The notes beneath the pieces are model-generated. The model was not told the origin of the DNA, made no database searches, and saw only the letters and a list, made by a program, of their open reading frames with translations. Below, piece after piece: positions 46,501-58,395 of a stretch of DNA of 64,000 nt. Location of the stretch: positions 186,001-250,000 of the forward strand of contig CAJQUW010005272.1 in assembly GCA_907163375.1 (NCBI GenBank). Direction: 5' to 3'. Each line of letters opens with the position of its first letter. Position 1 is the stretch's first letter. The stretch is from Prostheceraeus crozeri (lineage: Eukaryota; Platyhelminthes; Polycladida; Euryleptidae). Both the position numbers and the translations under genes were made by a program.

Positions 46501-46740
46501 GAATCATGAACTTGATTTCGAAAATGAGATAGATGAAAACTATGAATTGTGAGGAGTCAAATGATATAAAGTTTGAAAAATATCTAGTTCGTAATGCATG
46601 TAAGATGTCGTAATGCATAGTTGCAAACGCAGGAGGTCGCACAGACGACCAGCACGCTAGGACGCAAGGGAAGTTCTTGTCTGTGTTTGAAAATGACTTC
46701 TTGCAATTAGGCTTTAATGTTTCCACTTACTTGAAATGAA
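43521..46740 (-). mobile_element. CR1-group LINE, nearly full length
   Basis: The element runs on the minus strand. Its 3' end has GAAATAAAGAATTATC followed by a (ATC)n run at 43,521-43,545, the short microsatellite tail often seen in CR1-group LINEs. Upstream is an endonuclease-reverse transcriptase frame reaching 46,726. The 5' end is not sharply defined but lies within a few tens of bases of 46,740. The element interrupts old P-element DNA on its 3' side. On its 5' side it lies about 220 bp beyond the acyltransferase stop codon, in the same orientation. Confidence 0.85.
43782..46726 (-). pseudogene. LINE endonuclease-reverse transcriptase with one frameshift
   Basis: The first part (46,726 down to 44,891) has an N-terminal region with two hydrophobic stretches and the block YSRADILSLR ... 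RRKLWYFKLL at residues 123-151. The endonuclease begins about residue 190: FNARSIFNKVDDL, ITESWLD (Glu221), ILGDVND and RSDHKG. The usual GDFN is GDVN. Near 44,925-44,935 one missing base shifts the frame (after EGLPDS). The reading continues in the next frame with PKQWKCANVLSLPKK, AVDFRKAFDCISHN, SGVPQGSVIGPLLF and YADDVTLLH, so all reverse transcriptase catalytic residues remain. It ends at 43,782. A single frameshift in about 2.9 kb suggests a young copy, or a sequencing error in an active one. Confidence 0.88.
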
Positions 46741-46945
46741 CTCCTCTACGCTAGACCTACATAAAAATATAGATTGATAATTTCAGTTTGCTTATATAAC
46801 TTGCATGCAAGGGTTCAAAATACGAAGTAGTCTCAAGTCAGAATAAGAAAGAATCTGAGATCATTACTATGCATTAATCAGCATAATATTTAATATGTAC
46901 TTGTACATGATTACCATAATGCGTGTATAACGACAAATTAATACT
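46741..46945. other. 3' flank of the acyltransferase gene
   Basis: About 200 bp of AT-rich DNA between the acyltransferase stop codon and the LINE. No clear AATAAA on the minus strand was found, so the transcript may use a variant signal or one inside the LINE. Confidence 0.4.
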
Positions 46946-47369
46946 TCAAACCTCAAGCATAAAACCAGCCTCAAATGGCATCCGCGATATGGCACATTTC
47001 TGTCCAGATGCTATGTTATCACAGGGCATGGACTTGTATAACATAAATAACTTGTTGCGTAAATTCTTGTGATCAAATCTGATGAAGAACTCACGAAGGA
47101 ATAAGCCGCTGATTGAGCCGAGAAGATAAAGCCACGGAGCTACAGTGATGAGATATCGGATGAAGTAGATGACCGGAATGCCGAGAACAATTGACCAGGC
47201 GGAGAAGTTGATGAGATTATGATATCGTCGCGGGAGAGGCAACGCTTTCCCTGGAAGCTTCCCAGTCGTCAAATAATCGTCAATGATGGTGTCTTTCTTC
47301 TTGAACAAATCCACAAGCCAGCGAGCCGCTGCTTCTTCATCCTCAGGAACTTCCGAGATTGGAATGCGT
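46946..47369 (-). CDS. AGPAT: AGPAT3/4-type acyltransferase, exon 5 (last)
   Basis: The exon starts after TTTCAG at 47,370 and ends with TGA at 46,946-46,948. The first base completes the Lys codon begun in exon 4, giving YIK-RIPISEVPEDEEAAARWL. This matches the stretch after the acyltransferase core in vertebrate AGPAT3/4 (RRIPLEDIPEDD...WLHKLY), followed here by KKDTIIDDYLTTGKLPG. Two hydrophobic segments (NLINFSAWSIVLGIPVIYFI and a second ending GSISGLFL) are the C-terminal membrane spans. The last roughly 28 residues (SMPCDNIASGQKCAISRMPF and on) do not resemble the family's usual tail and overlap a sequence repeated at 42.0 kb. Confidence 0.88.
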
Positions 47370-49000
47370 CTGAAAGGCAAATGTTAGACAGGTATTCCCC
47401 TGAAGCAAGTTCCGACATTTTCACGAGCATTTTCTGACGTCAATTTCTACGAGATTCTACACAGCTGCGTCTTTTAAACAGCGAAATTAGGTCTCTGTGC
47501 AGTTTGAGGAGCTGGAGCGGCTAAAGAAAATGAATTCTATGTTAACTACTGTAATTGTTACCAATACTGAATATCTTCGGTTTTGTTCAGACCAAAGAAA
47601 CCTTTCGGAAGTAATTCAGAACGGATTTCATAACATTTTCATGTTACTATGACGTGCTTTTGTTAGTAATGAATAATAATAATAATAATAAATAATTAAT
47701 AAATATTCAATTTCTTGGAATAGCAATATGGTGACACCTCATTTGAAAACAAAGTCGGTTGGAAAATGGATTATCTGAATGCTAATTTTCAGTTTCATAC
47801 GTGTGTGACGTAAGCGGAATCACCAACGGGAACCATTTTTTTATTACCCCTCATTCTATTCGACGTAACTTCTGTATTGTCAATTTCAGCCTCTTAATCA
47901 CGAATTTGGGATCAGATTCCACATATTCGCAATCGTTCTTGAGAAATCGGAGTTTCAAGGCAAAATTGGATGATTCCGCTGTGAAGTTAGGGCAACGCGT
48001 GGCCCGCCACCGCCTCTCATATCTAAAGTGGCCCGTTGACATTATTTGAAGCGGTAATGTGAAAATGACTCACTCCGACTTCGACCTTGCTTCCAAGAGT
48101 GAGAGATCATCTTTAGAATTTGCAAAACCATTTGCTAATAAATAAATGAGCAACATGATGACACAAAAATTCACATTCAAATAATCCAAACATGCTCTCT
48201 TCCTGATGAATATCTTCTCGCATAAGCGCAGAATGGACATCATCTGCAGGATATTTGCTAAGTCACAAATGCTTTTCGATGCCTTGTTGAGTGTGCTTCA
48301 CTACGTAATGAACCACGCTTCAATTTGAACTTATAAATAGGCTATATTAGGTAGACATAGGCTACGTATGAAGGAATTCAACCGTGTGACTTTGACAGGC
48401 CGACATTTTTCAAATAATCTTTCTGAATTTCATTTGCATACTAATACAGCAATAAATTTGGTTCTCGATTGGCATTAGCGCACGGCTACCGCTTGTGGAG
48501 CCCATGAACTACATATATACACGACAGCCCTTCTGTACACTTATTAGAAGCACGGAATCAGATACTTTTTAGTCCAATACTGCCTTTTAAAATTGGTGGC
48601 CCGCGAGCCCCTTCGTGGGCCATTCCTTGTGGTCCTAATCAACTTTTGTCACCAGCTGATCCAATTGGTTGCGCTGATCACAGATGCTTCAATATTCTTA
48701 ACAATGCAGTTTTTAATCTGATTGTGAAGCTAGTGGAACCATTTATTAATCAAAGCACTCAGAACTGCGCTGTTATGAAAACTGAAGCGTGATGAGCGCA
48801 ACTATTTGGATCAGGCAGAAATTGGGTTCACTAGCTGAGACCAGATACAGTTGACATGATTCCTCATCTGAAGCAGTCCTGTATGTATCTCGGGCAAAAT
48901 TACGATCATGCATTGATGTTCCTTGTAACAATTGAGATTTACAGACAAAGATATCTTTGACATGAAATTAATTGACATGGAATACACAAGGAGGACTTAC
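47370..49000 (-). other. Acyltransferase intron 4
   Basis: It is bounded by GTAAGT at 49,000-48,995 and TTTCAG at 47,375-47,370. It contains an AAT microsatellite at about 47,672-47,700 and nothing else recognisable. Confidence 0.85.
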
Positions 49001-49260
49001 TTGATATACATGCAAGCCTTCACCGGTTTTCCTTTGAGAATGTTGATAATCGACGGTTTTGGGCCACCCTCGGGGAAAACAACAGTGCAGTCATTGATAC
49101 ACGGCACGTAATCAACAATACTCTTCATAGAGAGAACGAATCCTCGCGTTCTTGGCAGCAATGTCCGTTTCGTCTCCGCATATCCTTTCTCCACAGCCAC
49201 CTTGTTGCTTTCCACCAATTTTTCTTCTGTGAATCTCGTGCCTTCTGGATAGAGCAGGAT
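49001..49260 (-). CDS. AGPAT: AGPAT3/4-type acyltransferase, exon 4 (EGTR motif)
   Basis: A 260-nt exon between GATTTCAG and GTAAGTCC. It begins ILLYPEGTRFTEEKL. EGTR is acyltransferase motif III, which binds the glycerol-phosphate group. LLPRTRGFVLS and the motif IV region (YVPCINDCTVVFPEG) follow, then KPSIINILKGKPVKACMYIK. Vertebrate AGPAT3/4 show the same order (EGTRFTE, LLPRTKGF, YDCTLNF, LLGVLNGK). The 78-bp minisatellite begins about 80 bp upstream of this exon in the intron. The exon is intact. It leaves two bases (AA) for the first codon of exon 5. Confidence 0.93.
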
Positions 49261-49339
49261 CTGAAATCCACGCAGTTGAGAAGTTTCATGGGATCACATT
49301 CCGTACAGATATAATAGATTTTGATCATAATTACAAGGC

Positions 49340-52300
49340 TTGACTTAGCAAAGGCATCGTACTATCGCCAGTTTCTTCTGTGTCCGGTGTTTAAACCGAC
49401 GTCATGAACGTTCGCGCATGAATTAGCAAAGGCATCGTACTATCGCCAGTTTCTTCTGCGTCCGGTGTTTAAACCGAAGTCATGAACGTTCGCGCATGAA
49501 TTAGCAAAGGCATCGTACTATCGCCAGTTTCTTCTGTGTCCGGTGTTTAAACCGACGTCATGAACGTTCGCGCATGAATTAGCAAAGGCATCGTACTATC
49601 GCCAGTTTCTTCTGTGTCCGGTGTTTAAACCGACGTCATGAACGTTCGCGCATGAATTAGCAAAGGCATCGTACTATCGCCAGTTTCTTCTGTGTCTGGT
49701 GTTTAAACCGACGTCATGAACGTTCGCGCATGAATTAGCAAAGGCATCGTACTATCGCCAGTTTCTTCTGTGTCCGGTGTTTAAACCGACGTCATGAACG
49801 TTCGCGCATGAATTAGCAAAGGCATCGTACTATCGCCAGTTTCTTCTGTGTCCAGTGTCTACATGCTTCATGCAATTGCCCAAACAGTCAATCTGTTCCC
49901 CTCTTAAACTGCGCCTGTTTAAACCGACGTCGTGAAGGCTCGCGCATGAATTGGCAAAGGCATCGTACTATCACCAGTTTCTTCTGTGTCCGGTGTTTAA
50001 ACCGACGTCATGAACGTTCGCGCATAAATTGGCAAAGGCATCGTACTATCGCCAGTTTCTTCTGTGTCCGGTGTTTAAACCGACGTCATCAACGTTCGCG
50101 CATGAATTAGCAAAGGCATCGTACTATCGCCAGTTTCTTCTGTGTCCGGTGTTTTAAACCGACGTCATGAACGTCCGCGCATGTATTAGCAAAGGCATCG
50201 TACTATCGCCAGTTTCTTCTGTGTCCGGTGTTTAAACCGACGTCATGAACGTTCGCGCATGAATTAGCAAAGGCATCGTACTATCGCCAGTTTCTTCTGT
50301 GTCCAGTGTCTACATGCTTCATGCAATTGCCCAAACAGTCAATCTGTTCCCCTCTTAAACTGCGCCTGTTTAAACCGACGTCGTGAAGGCTCGCGCATGA
50401 ATTGGCAAAGGCATCGTACTATCACCAGTTTCTTCTGTGTCCGGTGTTTAAACCGACGTCATGAACGTTCGCGCATAAATTGGCAAAGGCATCGTACTAT
50501 CACCAGTTTCTTCTGTGTCCGGTGTTTAAACCGACGTCATCAACGTTCGCGCATGAATTAGCAAAGGCATCGTACTATCGCCAGTTTCTTCTGTGTCCGG
50601 TGTTTAAACCGACGTCACGAACGTTCGCGCATGAATTAGCAAAGGCATCGTACTATCGCCAGTTTCTTCTGTGTCCGGTGTTTAAACCGACGTCACGAAC
50701 GTTCGCGCATGAATTAGCAAAGGCATCGTTCTATCGCCAGTTTCTTCTGTGTCCGGTGTTTAAAACGACGTCATGAACGTTCGCGCATGAATTAGCAAAG
50801 GCATCGTACTATCGCCAGTTTCTTCTGTGTCCGGTGTTTAAACCGACGTCATGAACGTTCGCGCATGAATTAGCAAAGGCATCGTACTATCGCCAGTTTC
50901 TTCTGCGTCCGGTGTTTAAACCGACGTCATGAACGTTCGCGCATGAATTAGCAAAGGCATCGTACTATCGCCAGTTTCTTCTGTGTCTGGTGTTTAAACC
51001 GACGTCATGAACGTTCGCGCTTGACTTAGCAAGGGCATCGTTCTATCACCAGTTTCTTCTGTGTCCGGTGTTTAAACCGACGTCATGAACATTTGCGCAT
51101 GAATTAGCAAAGGCATCGTACTATCGCCAGTTTCTTCTGTGTCCGGTGTTTAAACCGACGTCATGAACGTTCGCGCATGAATTAGCAAAGGCATCGTACT
51201 ATCGCCAGTTTCTTCTGTGTCCGGTGTTTAAACCGACGTCACGAACGTTCGCGCATGAATTAGCAAAGGCATCGTACTATCGCCAGTTTCTTCTGTGTCC
51301 GGTGTTTAAACCAACGTCATGCACGTTTGCGCATGAATTAGCAAAGGCATCGTTCTATCGCCAGTTTCTTCTGTGTCCGGTGTTTAAAACGACGTCATGA
51401 ACGTTCGCGCATGAATTAGCAAAGGCATCGTACTATCGCCAGTTTCTTCTGTGTCCGGTGTTTAAACCGACGTCATGAACGTTCGCGCATGAATTAGCAA
51501 AGGCATCGTACTATCGCCAGTTTCTTCTGTGTCCAGTGTCTACATGCTTCATGCAATTGCCCAAACAGTCAATCTGTTCCCCTCTTAAACTGCGCCTGTT
51601 TAAACCGACGTCGTGAAGGCTCGCGCATGAATTGGCAAAGGCATCGTACTATCACCAGTTTCTTCTGTGTCCGGTGTTTAAACCGACGTCATGAACGTTC
51701 GCGCATAAATTGGCAAAGGCATCGTACTATCGCCAGTTTCTTCTGTGTCCGGTGTTTAAACCGACGTCATCAACGTTCGCGCATGAATTAGCAAAGGCAT
51801 CGTACTATCGCCAGTTTCTTCTGTGTCCGGTGTTTAAACCGACGTCATGAACGTTCGCGCATGAATTAGCAAAGGCATCGTACTATCGCCAGTTTCTTCT
51901 GTGTCCGGTGTTTAAACCGACGTCATGAACGTTCGCGCATGAATTAGCAAAGGCATCGTACTATCGCCAGTTTCTTCTGTGTCCAGTGTCTACATGCTTC
52001 ATGCAATTGCCCAAACAGTCAATCTGTTCCCCTCTTAAACTGCGCCTGTTTAAACCGACGTCGTGAAGGCTCGCGCATGAATTGGCAAAGGCATCGTACT
52101 ATCACCAGTTTCTTCTGTGTCCGGTGTTTAAACCGACGTCATGAACGTTCGCGCATAAATTGGCAAAGGCATCGTACTATCACCAGTTTCTTCTGTGTTC
52201 CGGTGTTTAAACCGACGTCATCAACGTTCGCGCATGAATTAGCAAAGGCATCGTACTATCGCCAGTTTCTTCTGTGTCCGGTGTTTTAAACCGACGTCAC

Positions 52301-52863
52301 GAACGTTCGCGCATGAATTAGCAAAGGCATCGTACTATCGCCAGTTTCTTCTGTGTCCGGTGTTTAAACCGACGTCATGAACGTTCGCGCATGAATTAGC
52401 AAAGGCATCGTACTATCGCCAGTTTCTTCTGTGTCTGGTGTTTAAACCGACGTCATGAACGTTCGCGCTTGACTTAGCAAGGGCATCGTTCTATCACCAG
52501 TTTCTTCTGTGTCCGGTGTTTAAACCGACGTCATGAACATTTGCGCATGAATTAGCAAAGGCATCGTACTATCGCCAGTTTCTTCTGTGTCCGGTGTTTA
52601 AACCGACGTCATGAACGTTCGCGCATGAATTAGCAAAGGCATCGTACTATCGCCAGTTTCTTCTGTGTCCGGTGTTTAAACCGACGTCATGAACGTTTGC
52701 GCATGAATTAGCAAAGGCATCGTACTATCGCCAGTTTCTTCTGTGTCCGGTGTTTAAACCGACGTCATGAACGTTTGCGCATGAATTAGCAAAGGCATCG
52801 TACTATCGCCAGTTTCTTCTGTGTCCGGTGTTTAAACCGACGTCATGAACGTTCGCGCATGAA
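49340..52863. repeat. 78-bp minisatellite in acyltransferase intron 3
   Basis: About 44 units of 78 bp, each containing TTAGCAAAGGCATCGTACTA, TCGCCAGTTTCTTCTGTGTC, CGGTGTTTAAACCGACGTCA and TGAACGTTCGCGCATGAA. Most copies differ by only a few bases. A longer variant carries CAGTGTCTACATGCTTCATG and CAATCTGTTCCCCTCTTAAA and occurs near 49,850, 50,303, 51,533 and 51,986, marking higher-order duplication. Each unit holds GTTTAAAC inside a short palindrome. Because 78 is a multiple of three, open frames run through it, but they are not genes: the array lies in an intron of the opposite strand. Confidence 0.96.
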
Positions 52864-55800
52864 AGGGAATGAAATAGGACATCGCATGAACGATGTTGAT
52901 GTATCTGAAGTTTGGTTGCTGTGTTCAATGAAACTGTCACATTAATGCTTTGAAATGCTACGTTGTTCAATGAATAACAAACAATGGATACTAATAACAT
53001 GGAAAATATTCATGTTCCTTTATCATAATCAAAAAAGACGATAGAATTATGTTCGTGTCCCGCACAGTTTACCGAATTTAAGATTTTCTAGTTATTCACT
53101 CACTGGCGTAAAATGTTTGACGAATCTTCAACGAACAATAAATATAAAGAACAGTGAATACTACTGATAAAGAATGCAAGTAGAAGTAGAAGCATAATTA
53201 ATATTAACAGCATTCAGTCTTTGACGACACCGAGTAAAACGCGTTGAAAGTACATCATATGATGAATCGATCTCAATCGTCACAAAATTGTGAATGCTGC
53301 AAGTTTAATGCTTCTTTTATTTGAGATAAGGCAGCATTTTCACCAAATGCTAATAGGTACAAGCATCGATGAAACGTTTTCCCTACTTCCCAAAATGTTG
53401 TTTAACTATTGAAAACTATCCGTTTGTGTTGTAGACGAGTCACGCAGCAGCTTATTTATATTGACAATGAGTAGCCTGCAAATAGTCACATCTCATTGAT
53501 CCGATGATTCTCTACCTGATCGTGTTTCCATTTGCCTCACCGATTCCAAACGATGGTCAACGGAATCTGTACAAAATGCTTTGTAGAACAAGAGATTCGC
53601 TCCAACATATTGTACTGCAAGTCGTGAGATAGACAGCAGGTAAGTCCGTTGTGTATTTCATTATTTGCAGTATTCCAAGAAAGGTGTCGTTGATAAAGGG
53701 ACGTGAACTGAAACATCCCAGTCTGATATATTGAATACATTCGCTGTTTGCGGATGTTGAAGGCAGGAGAGTGAACCACTTCCCGATTGAAGGACAAAAT
53801 CTGAATTTGATCGCAGATAGACGGCTCAGTTCCGGCTTTGACTTCTGGAAGACCTCAACAGTCACGGTCTCACAGCTAAACCATGAGAGCAATGGCATTC
53901 AATGATGGCTGAGGAGAAGACTGGACAGCTGAACGCATCATAAGTGTGAATCCTCGTGTTGTGAGTCAAGTTCAGATTAACTTCGCTGAGGTCTTGACAC
54001 CATACCCATTACGATACCATGACGGGTCTGAAACTACTTTCTAACCAGTTCAAGTAGTATGATAAGGATATCTGTTTCCACGTTTGCGGATAAAATTCCC
54101 GCAAAACGCTTTTGAATTCAAGATACGATTCATGCAGTGGTTATCTGAATCTCTTAGTGATACTTCATCATAAACCGACAGAAGAAATTAGACAGAATGT
54201 AAAAATTACTCCTCCTACTTTATAAAGCAATGAACCAACTGTTTTAATTACTTTGATAAATCACATCAAGAATGTTTCATAGACATGAAAATAGAAGAAA
54301 ATAATATAATGCACTACCACAACTGAACGTCACAGTAGCCAATGATATTTAAAGGTGTACAAATTGAGGAACATTCATTTGTGCGTGTCAGTCATCGAGA
54401 ACTGAGGGCCCGTTCATTGAGCTCTTTTAAGAGATGGTTAGTCCGATGCCTACAATAGCATTGCATTTGTAAATGCCTTAAATCCTCATCAGGACTAAGG
54501 TTTTCAAAATCACGACTTTTTCTGATTCCAGGATTGATCTCGTGATTTATAGCGATCCCGGATCCTTGGATTTATAGCAAGCTTATTGCACTTATTGATA
54601 GTACTCAGGCTAGCGTAAGCTGAATAATAATATGCGTTACACAAGTTTCAAATTCATAGCCACGACTATTTTCAGCGATTCACTCTACATTACAAGTAAT
54701 GATATCAGATAGACATGTGCCTAAATGTCCATGACATAATGATAAATTTTCTTTTCATATGCATCCATAAACTGTAACAATAAGTGGATATCGCTATCGT
54801 GCACAATATACGTTGTCGCATCAAAACTGGGCAAGTGATTTTCTAATCGAAATGCAAGTCCCGCGATGTGACATCTAGTAAAAACACGATATTGAGTAAC
54901 AATAACTTCAAAAATTCATTAAATATTAGTAAGCTTGACGTATGCAAAACACTCTCTCTTTCTCTCGACTGCCTGAATATAGTTTTATTTTTTAATATCA
55001 ATGCAACAAACAAATTTGACATTCGCTAAAATCAATGCAACATTCACATTTCACGCATTGCATCTGTACACTACACACCATAAATGACTCACAGGCGTTC
55101 ATGTTCGTTCCTACGAGGATTGATGAGCCTTGTTACTCCGTCTTCATATAGCTTGACTGCATAAAAACAGATGTCAACGAATCCCAGAATTCAGAATCTC
55201 GCAAAAATGCGATAATCCCGGGATTGTAAACCCTAGGTAGGAAGTGAGATTTAAGTTTAATAAGCGGCATTTGGTAACAAAAACACGACGATAGAGTGGA
55301 CAACATGGTGGTCGGTTTGTGTACATGTTTGCACTTACTTTGAAGCTATTGTTTAGTTAGGAAATCAGTCCCCGAACGGAGACTTCTAGAAATTGCATCG
55401 CGACGGTATTTCACGTCATCAATGCGGAGCATTGGGAGTAGTTTTCAACTAGCAATAACCACGCCTCGGATTAACCTCATCGGCTATGGTAATGCCTCTG
55501 CGCAAAGCTGACTTCAATCTCGGAATTATTCCATTTATATCAATTCTAAGAACAATTCTACATTTGTGGAATTAAAAAATAATAACAACATCCTCTTTGA
55601 CATGAAATATTATAATCATTCAAAAGGATACATGTCAATATCAATAGTTAAGCACCTCAAAAAGCGATTAGTTATCACCAGAGAGTATAGCAATGGAACA
55701 CTTGTTCTCCGAATGTTTCCAGGAAAATGTTTTCATCATGCTACTTATAAATCAAATTTTTAAAAATAGTGAGTAGCATGTAATACAGCATCTAAATTGA

Positions 55801-56101
55801 GCTCAGAAAAGGAAAATATCCACTGCCACCTCAGAATGACAAAAACAAATAATGCGTATTAAATTATACGTAATTTTTTCAAAATTCAAATACAATTTAA
55901 ATGCACGACAAAATAAATATGAAAGAAAATACAAAATATCTGAAATGTATTACTTAATTAGTTTACAAAAAATAAACTTGAGAGCCGCTGAAATACTGCA
56001 ATTTCTACTTCCTAATTTTATACAGCAATTTTTTGTAATTTATTGTTGTAATTTCCTCCCGGCGGTAGAGGAATAAAGTTGAAATGACGCCCATTACTTA
56101 C
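52864..56101 (-). other. Rest of acyltransferase intron 3
   Basis: AT-rich intron sequence with no supported gene. Around 54,484-55,240 two ends with CTAAGGTTTTCAAAATC and CTAGGGTTTACAATCCCGGG (inverted) may be the remains of a hAT-like element, but they are too diverged to call. The intron starts with GTAAGT at 56,101. Confidence 0.75.
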
Positions 56102-56267
56102 TGCAAGTGTAGAAGGATAATCAGAAAGTCGATCGAGTTGCTTGGTTATCACATATTTATCCTTTGCCCAATTCCGCTTGAGAAACATGCTTTCAGAGAA
56201 ATACCAAGCCCAACCAATGAGAGGTGCGTAACGCAATTCGTTCTTCACGTACACTTTCGAGGGGGCC
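56102..56267 (-). CDS. AGPAT: AGPAT3/4-type acyltransferase, exon 3 (motif II)
   Basis: A 166-nt exon. The acceptor is CGCTTATAAG behind a long pyrimidine stretch and the donor is GTAAGT. It encodes APSKVYVKNELRYAPLIGWA, WYFSESMFLKRNWAKDKYVI and TKQLDRLSDYPSTLA. Vertebrate AGPAT3 reads SSKVLAKKELLYVPLIGWTW, YFLEIVFCKRKW and LRRLSDYPEY over the same span. The FLKRNW region is acyltransferase motif II. The exon starts with one base that completes a codon opened in exon 2 and ends in phase 0, which fits exon 4 exactly. It is intact. Confidence 0.92.
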
Positions 56268-57249
56268 CTTATAAGCGAGAAAGAAAAGGGTGTGTGTGGG
56301 TTGGTGTGTTGTGGGTATTTTATGGGATTGAGATGTGGCTTGTTCCAGGGTGTTGTGGTATGGAGGGGGAGGGCGTACATTGTGGAGAGATATTGAAGGG
56401 GAGATTGATGAATTTTTTGATTGGATATGAATGTTCCAAATTAAAATATTATTTTAATTTTTTTTTTTTTTTTTTTTTTGGGATTTTTAGATTGATTTAT
56501 TGATTTTAGGATTTTGTTATTTTTGTTATATAGCTGGATCATTTTTATATTTTGATTAACATATTTTTTAATTTATTTTTATTTATTGATAATTTTTTTA
56601 CACTCTCTGGATACATTATTATATTTATTGATCATATGGGGATTATTCATTTAATTTTACATATTTATCTTTTTTTTTTAGGATATTCTCGGATCTTCGA
56701 TGTCATTGCACTTTGCGGTAGTTGAGGGGGGGTTGGCGGTGAGAATTGTGGTCGGGGGGGTGTAGTATGGTTGTTCGTTTAGCGAGCGGAGGGGCGATCT
56801 TTTGTGAAAATGGAGTTTTGGCTTGCTACTCTTAGGTTCACTGATACTAGTTCAATGTCCTGGTGCGGATAGAGGGGTGCCGGGAGGCTTCGGGGCGTGG
56901 GGGTCGTGCCCCCCCCCCCGTCGGTTTTGGATTGGGGGGGTCAAAAAAGCCGTCAACATTTTCTCCAAAATCCAATCTCAATCAATTCAATTCAATCAGA
57001 TGAATTCCATGTGTTTTTCAATCATTAGGAGGTCAAGGTCAAAAATAGACAAATACATGAAAAGGTTCAACATTTCCAATACAACACATTGAAATTATTT
57101 TGAATGCACTGAATGCATTGAAATATATCCCCACTTTGTAGAAGTTGCAACACGTGTTGAACGGCCAGACCACTCCGGACGATAAAACGACCCATTCTGA
57201 ACCAGCAGAGTCCATGTCCGAAACGACTAAAGTCGTTAATTGAAAACGG
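56268..57249 (-). other. Acyltransferase intron 2, low-complexity part
   Basis: It contains T22 at 56,458-56,479, C11 at 56,909-56,919, several G7 runs and a GGGTGCCGGGAGGCTTCGGG block of the kind seen in dispersed invertebrate repeats. No coding sequence is supported. Homopolymers of this kind often go with sequencing errors. Confidence 0.6.
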
Positions 57250-58395
57250 CAACATTCAGATGGCCGAGTACGATCCAATCGTCCGTCTGGAACGGCAAAA
57301 TCGCTGCGCCGGACGTTTCCTAACGTCGTTACTACGGACAGGGCCGCAAAAATCGATCGGCCGTGGACGATCCCAACGTCGGTCAGAGACGGAATTAAAT
57401 CATCCCGGGACGATCCAACGTCGTCTGCTGGTGAGCACGGCAAAATCTATTGCCGGACGATCCAACGTCTGTTTGCAAAACGGCCAAAATTATACCGCTC
57501 TTTGACGATCCAACGTCCGTCTAAGACGCAGCAAAAATTTTTTTTCCATCCCGGACGATCCAACGTCGTCTGGACGGCAAAATCATCCCGGACGATCCAA
57601 CGTCGTCTGGACGGCAAAATCATGCCGGACGATCCAACGTCGTCAGGACGGCAAAATCATGCCGGACGATCCAACGTCGTCTGGACGGCAAAATCATCCC
57701 GGACAAATCCAAACGTCCGTCCATGGCACGGCAAAATCAATGCCGAGGACGGATCCAACGTCGTCAGTTACGGATAAATCATCCCGGACGAATCAACGGT
57801 CGTCTGGACGGCAAAATCATGTGCCGGACGATCCCAACGTTGGCGTGTTGTTGAATAACGGCACAAAAACTCATTCCCGGACGATCCAAAAACGTCCGTC
57901 TGAGACGGCTCAAAATCAATCCGGACGGATCGATCATACGTCGTCCTAGACGGCAAAATCATGCCGGACGATCCAACGAGCGCAGGACGGCAAAACAAGC
58001 CGGACGGCGCCAATCGTCCGTCTGGACGGCAAATCATGCCGGACGATCCACGTCGTCTGGGACGGCAAAAAAAAAATCATGCCGGACGATCTCCAACGTC
58101 AAACGTACTGTCTGGACGGCAAAATCAATGGCCGGTCCCGATCCAAACGTCGTCTGGGACTGCGGGTGGCAAAATCATTAGCCGGATCGAGACCAACGTT
58201 CCCCCCCCCCCCCCCCCCCTGTAATGGAACGGGCAAAATCATGCCGGACGATCCAACGTCGTCAGGACGGCAAAATCATGCCGGACGATCCAACGTCGTC
58301 TGGACGGCAAAATCATCCCGGACGATCCAACGTCGTCTGGACGGCAAAATCATGCCGGACGATCCAACGTCTTCTGGACGGCAAAATTATCTCGG
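57250..58395. repeat. 37-bp minisatellite in acyltransferase intron 2
   Basis: Units of about 37 bp read GCCGGACGATCCAACGTCGT followed by CTGGACGGCAAAATCAT. They are well ordered at 57,570-57,700 and 58,235-58,390. Elsewhere they are broken by single-base indels and by C19 at 58,201-58,219. CpG content is high. The many one-base indels could be real divergence or read errors. Confidence 0.9.

Noticed and set aside
50480-52289. Repeat proteins in the 78-bp array
   Set aside because: The period is a multiple of three, and the array lies in an intron of the opposite strand. The frames end at random variant units.
49340-52863. CRISPR-like reading of the regular repeats
   Set aside because: Units are contiguous 78-bp copies with no unique spacers, in animal DNA with introns.
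54484-55240. Possible hAT-like element with ends CTAAGGTTTTCAAAATC and CTAGGGTTTACAATCCC
   Set aside because: The two ends match only over scattered positions and the 8 bp outside do not agree, so it cannot be separated from chance.
56823-57092. Plus-strand frame through the G- and C-rich block
   Set aside because: It runs through homopolymers and repeat-like sequence inside an acyltransferase intron and has no supporting signal.
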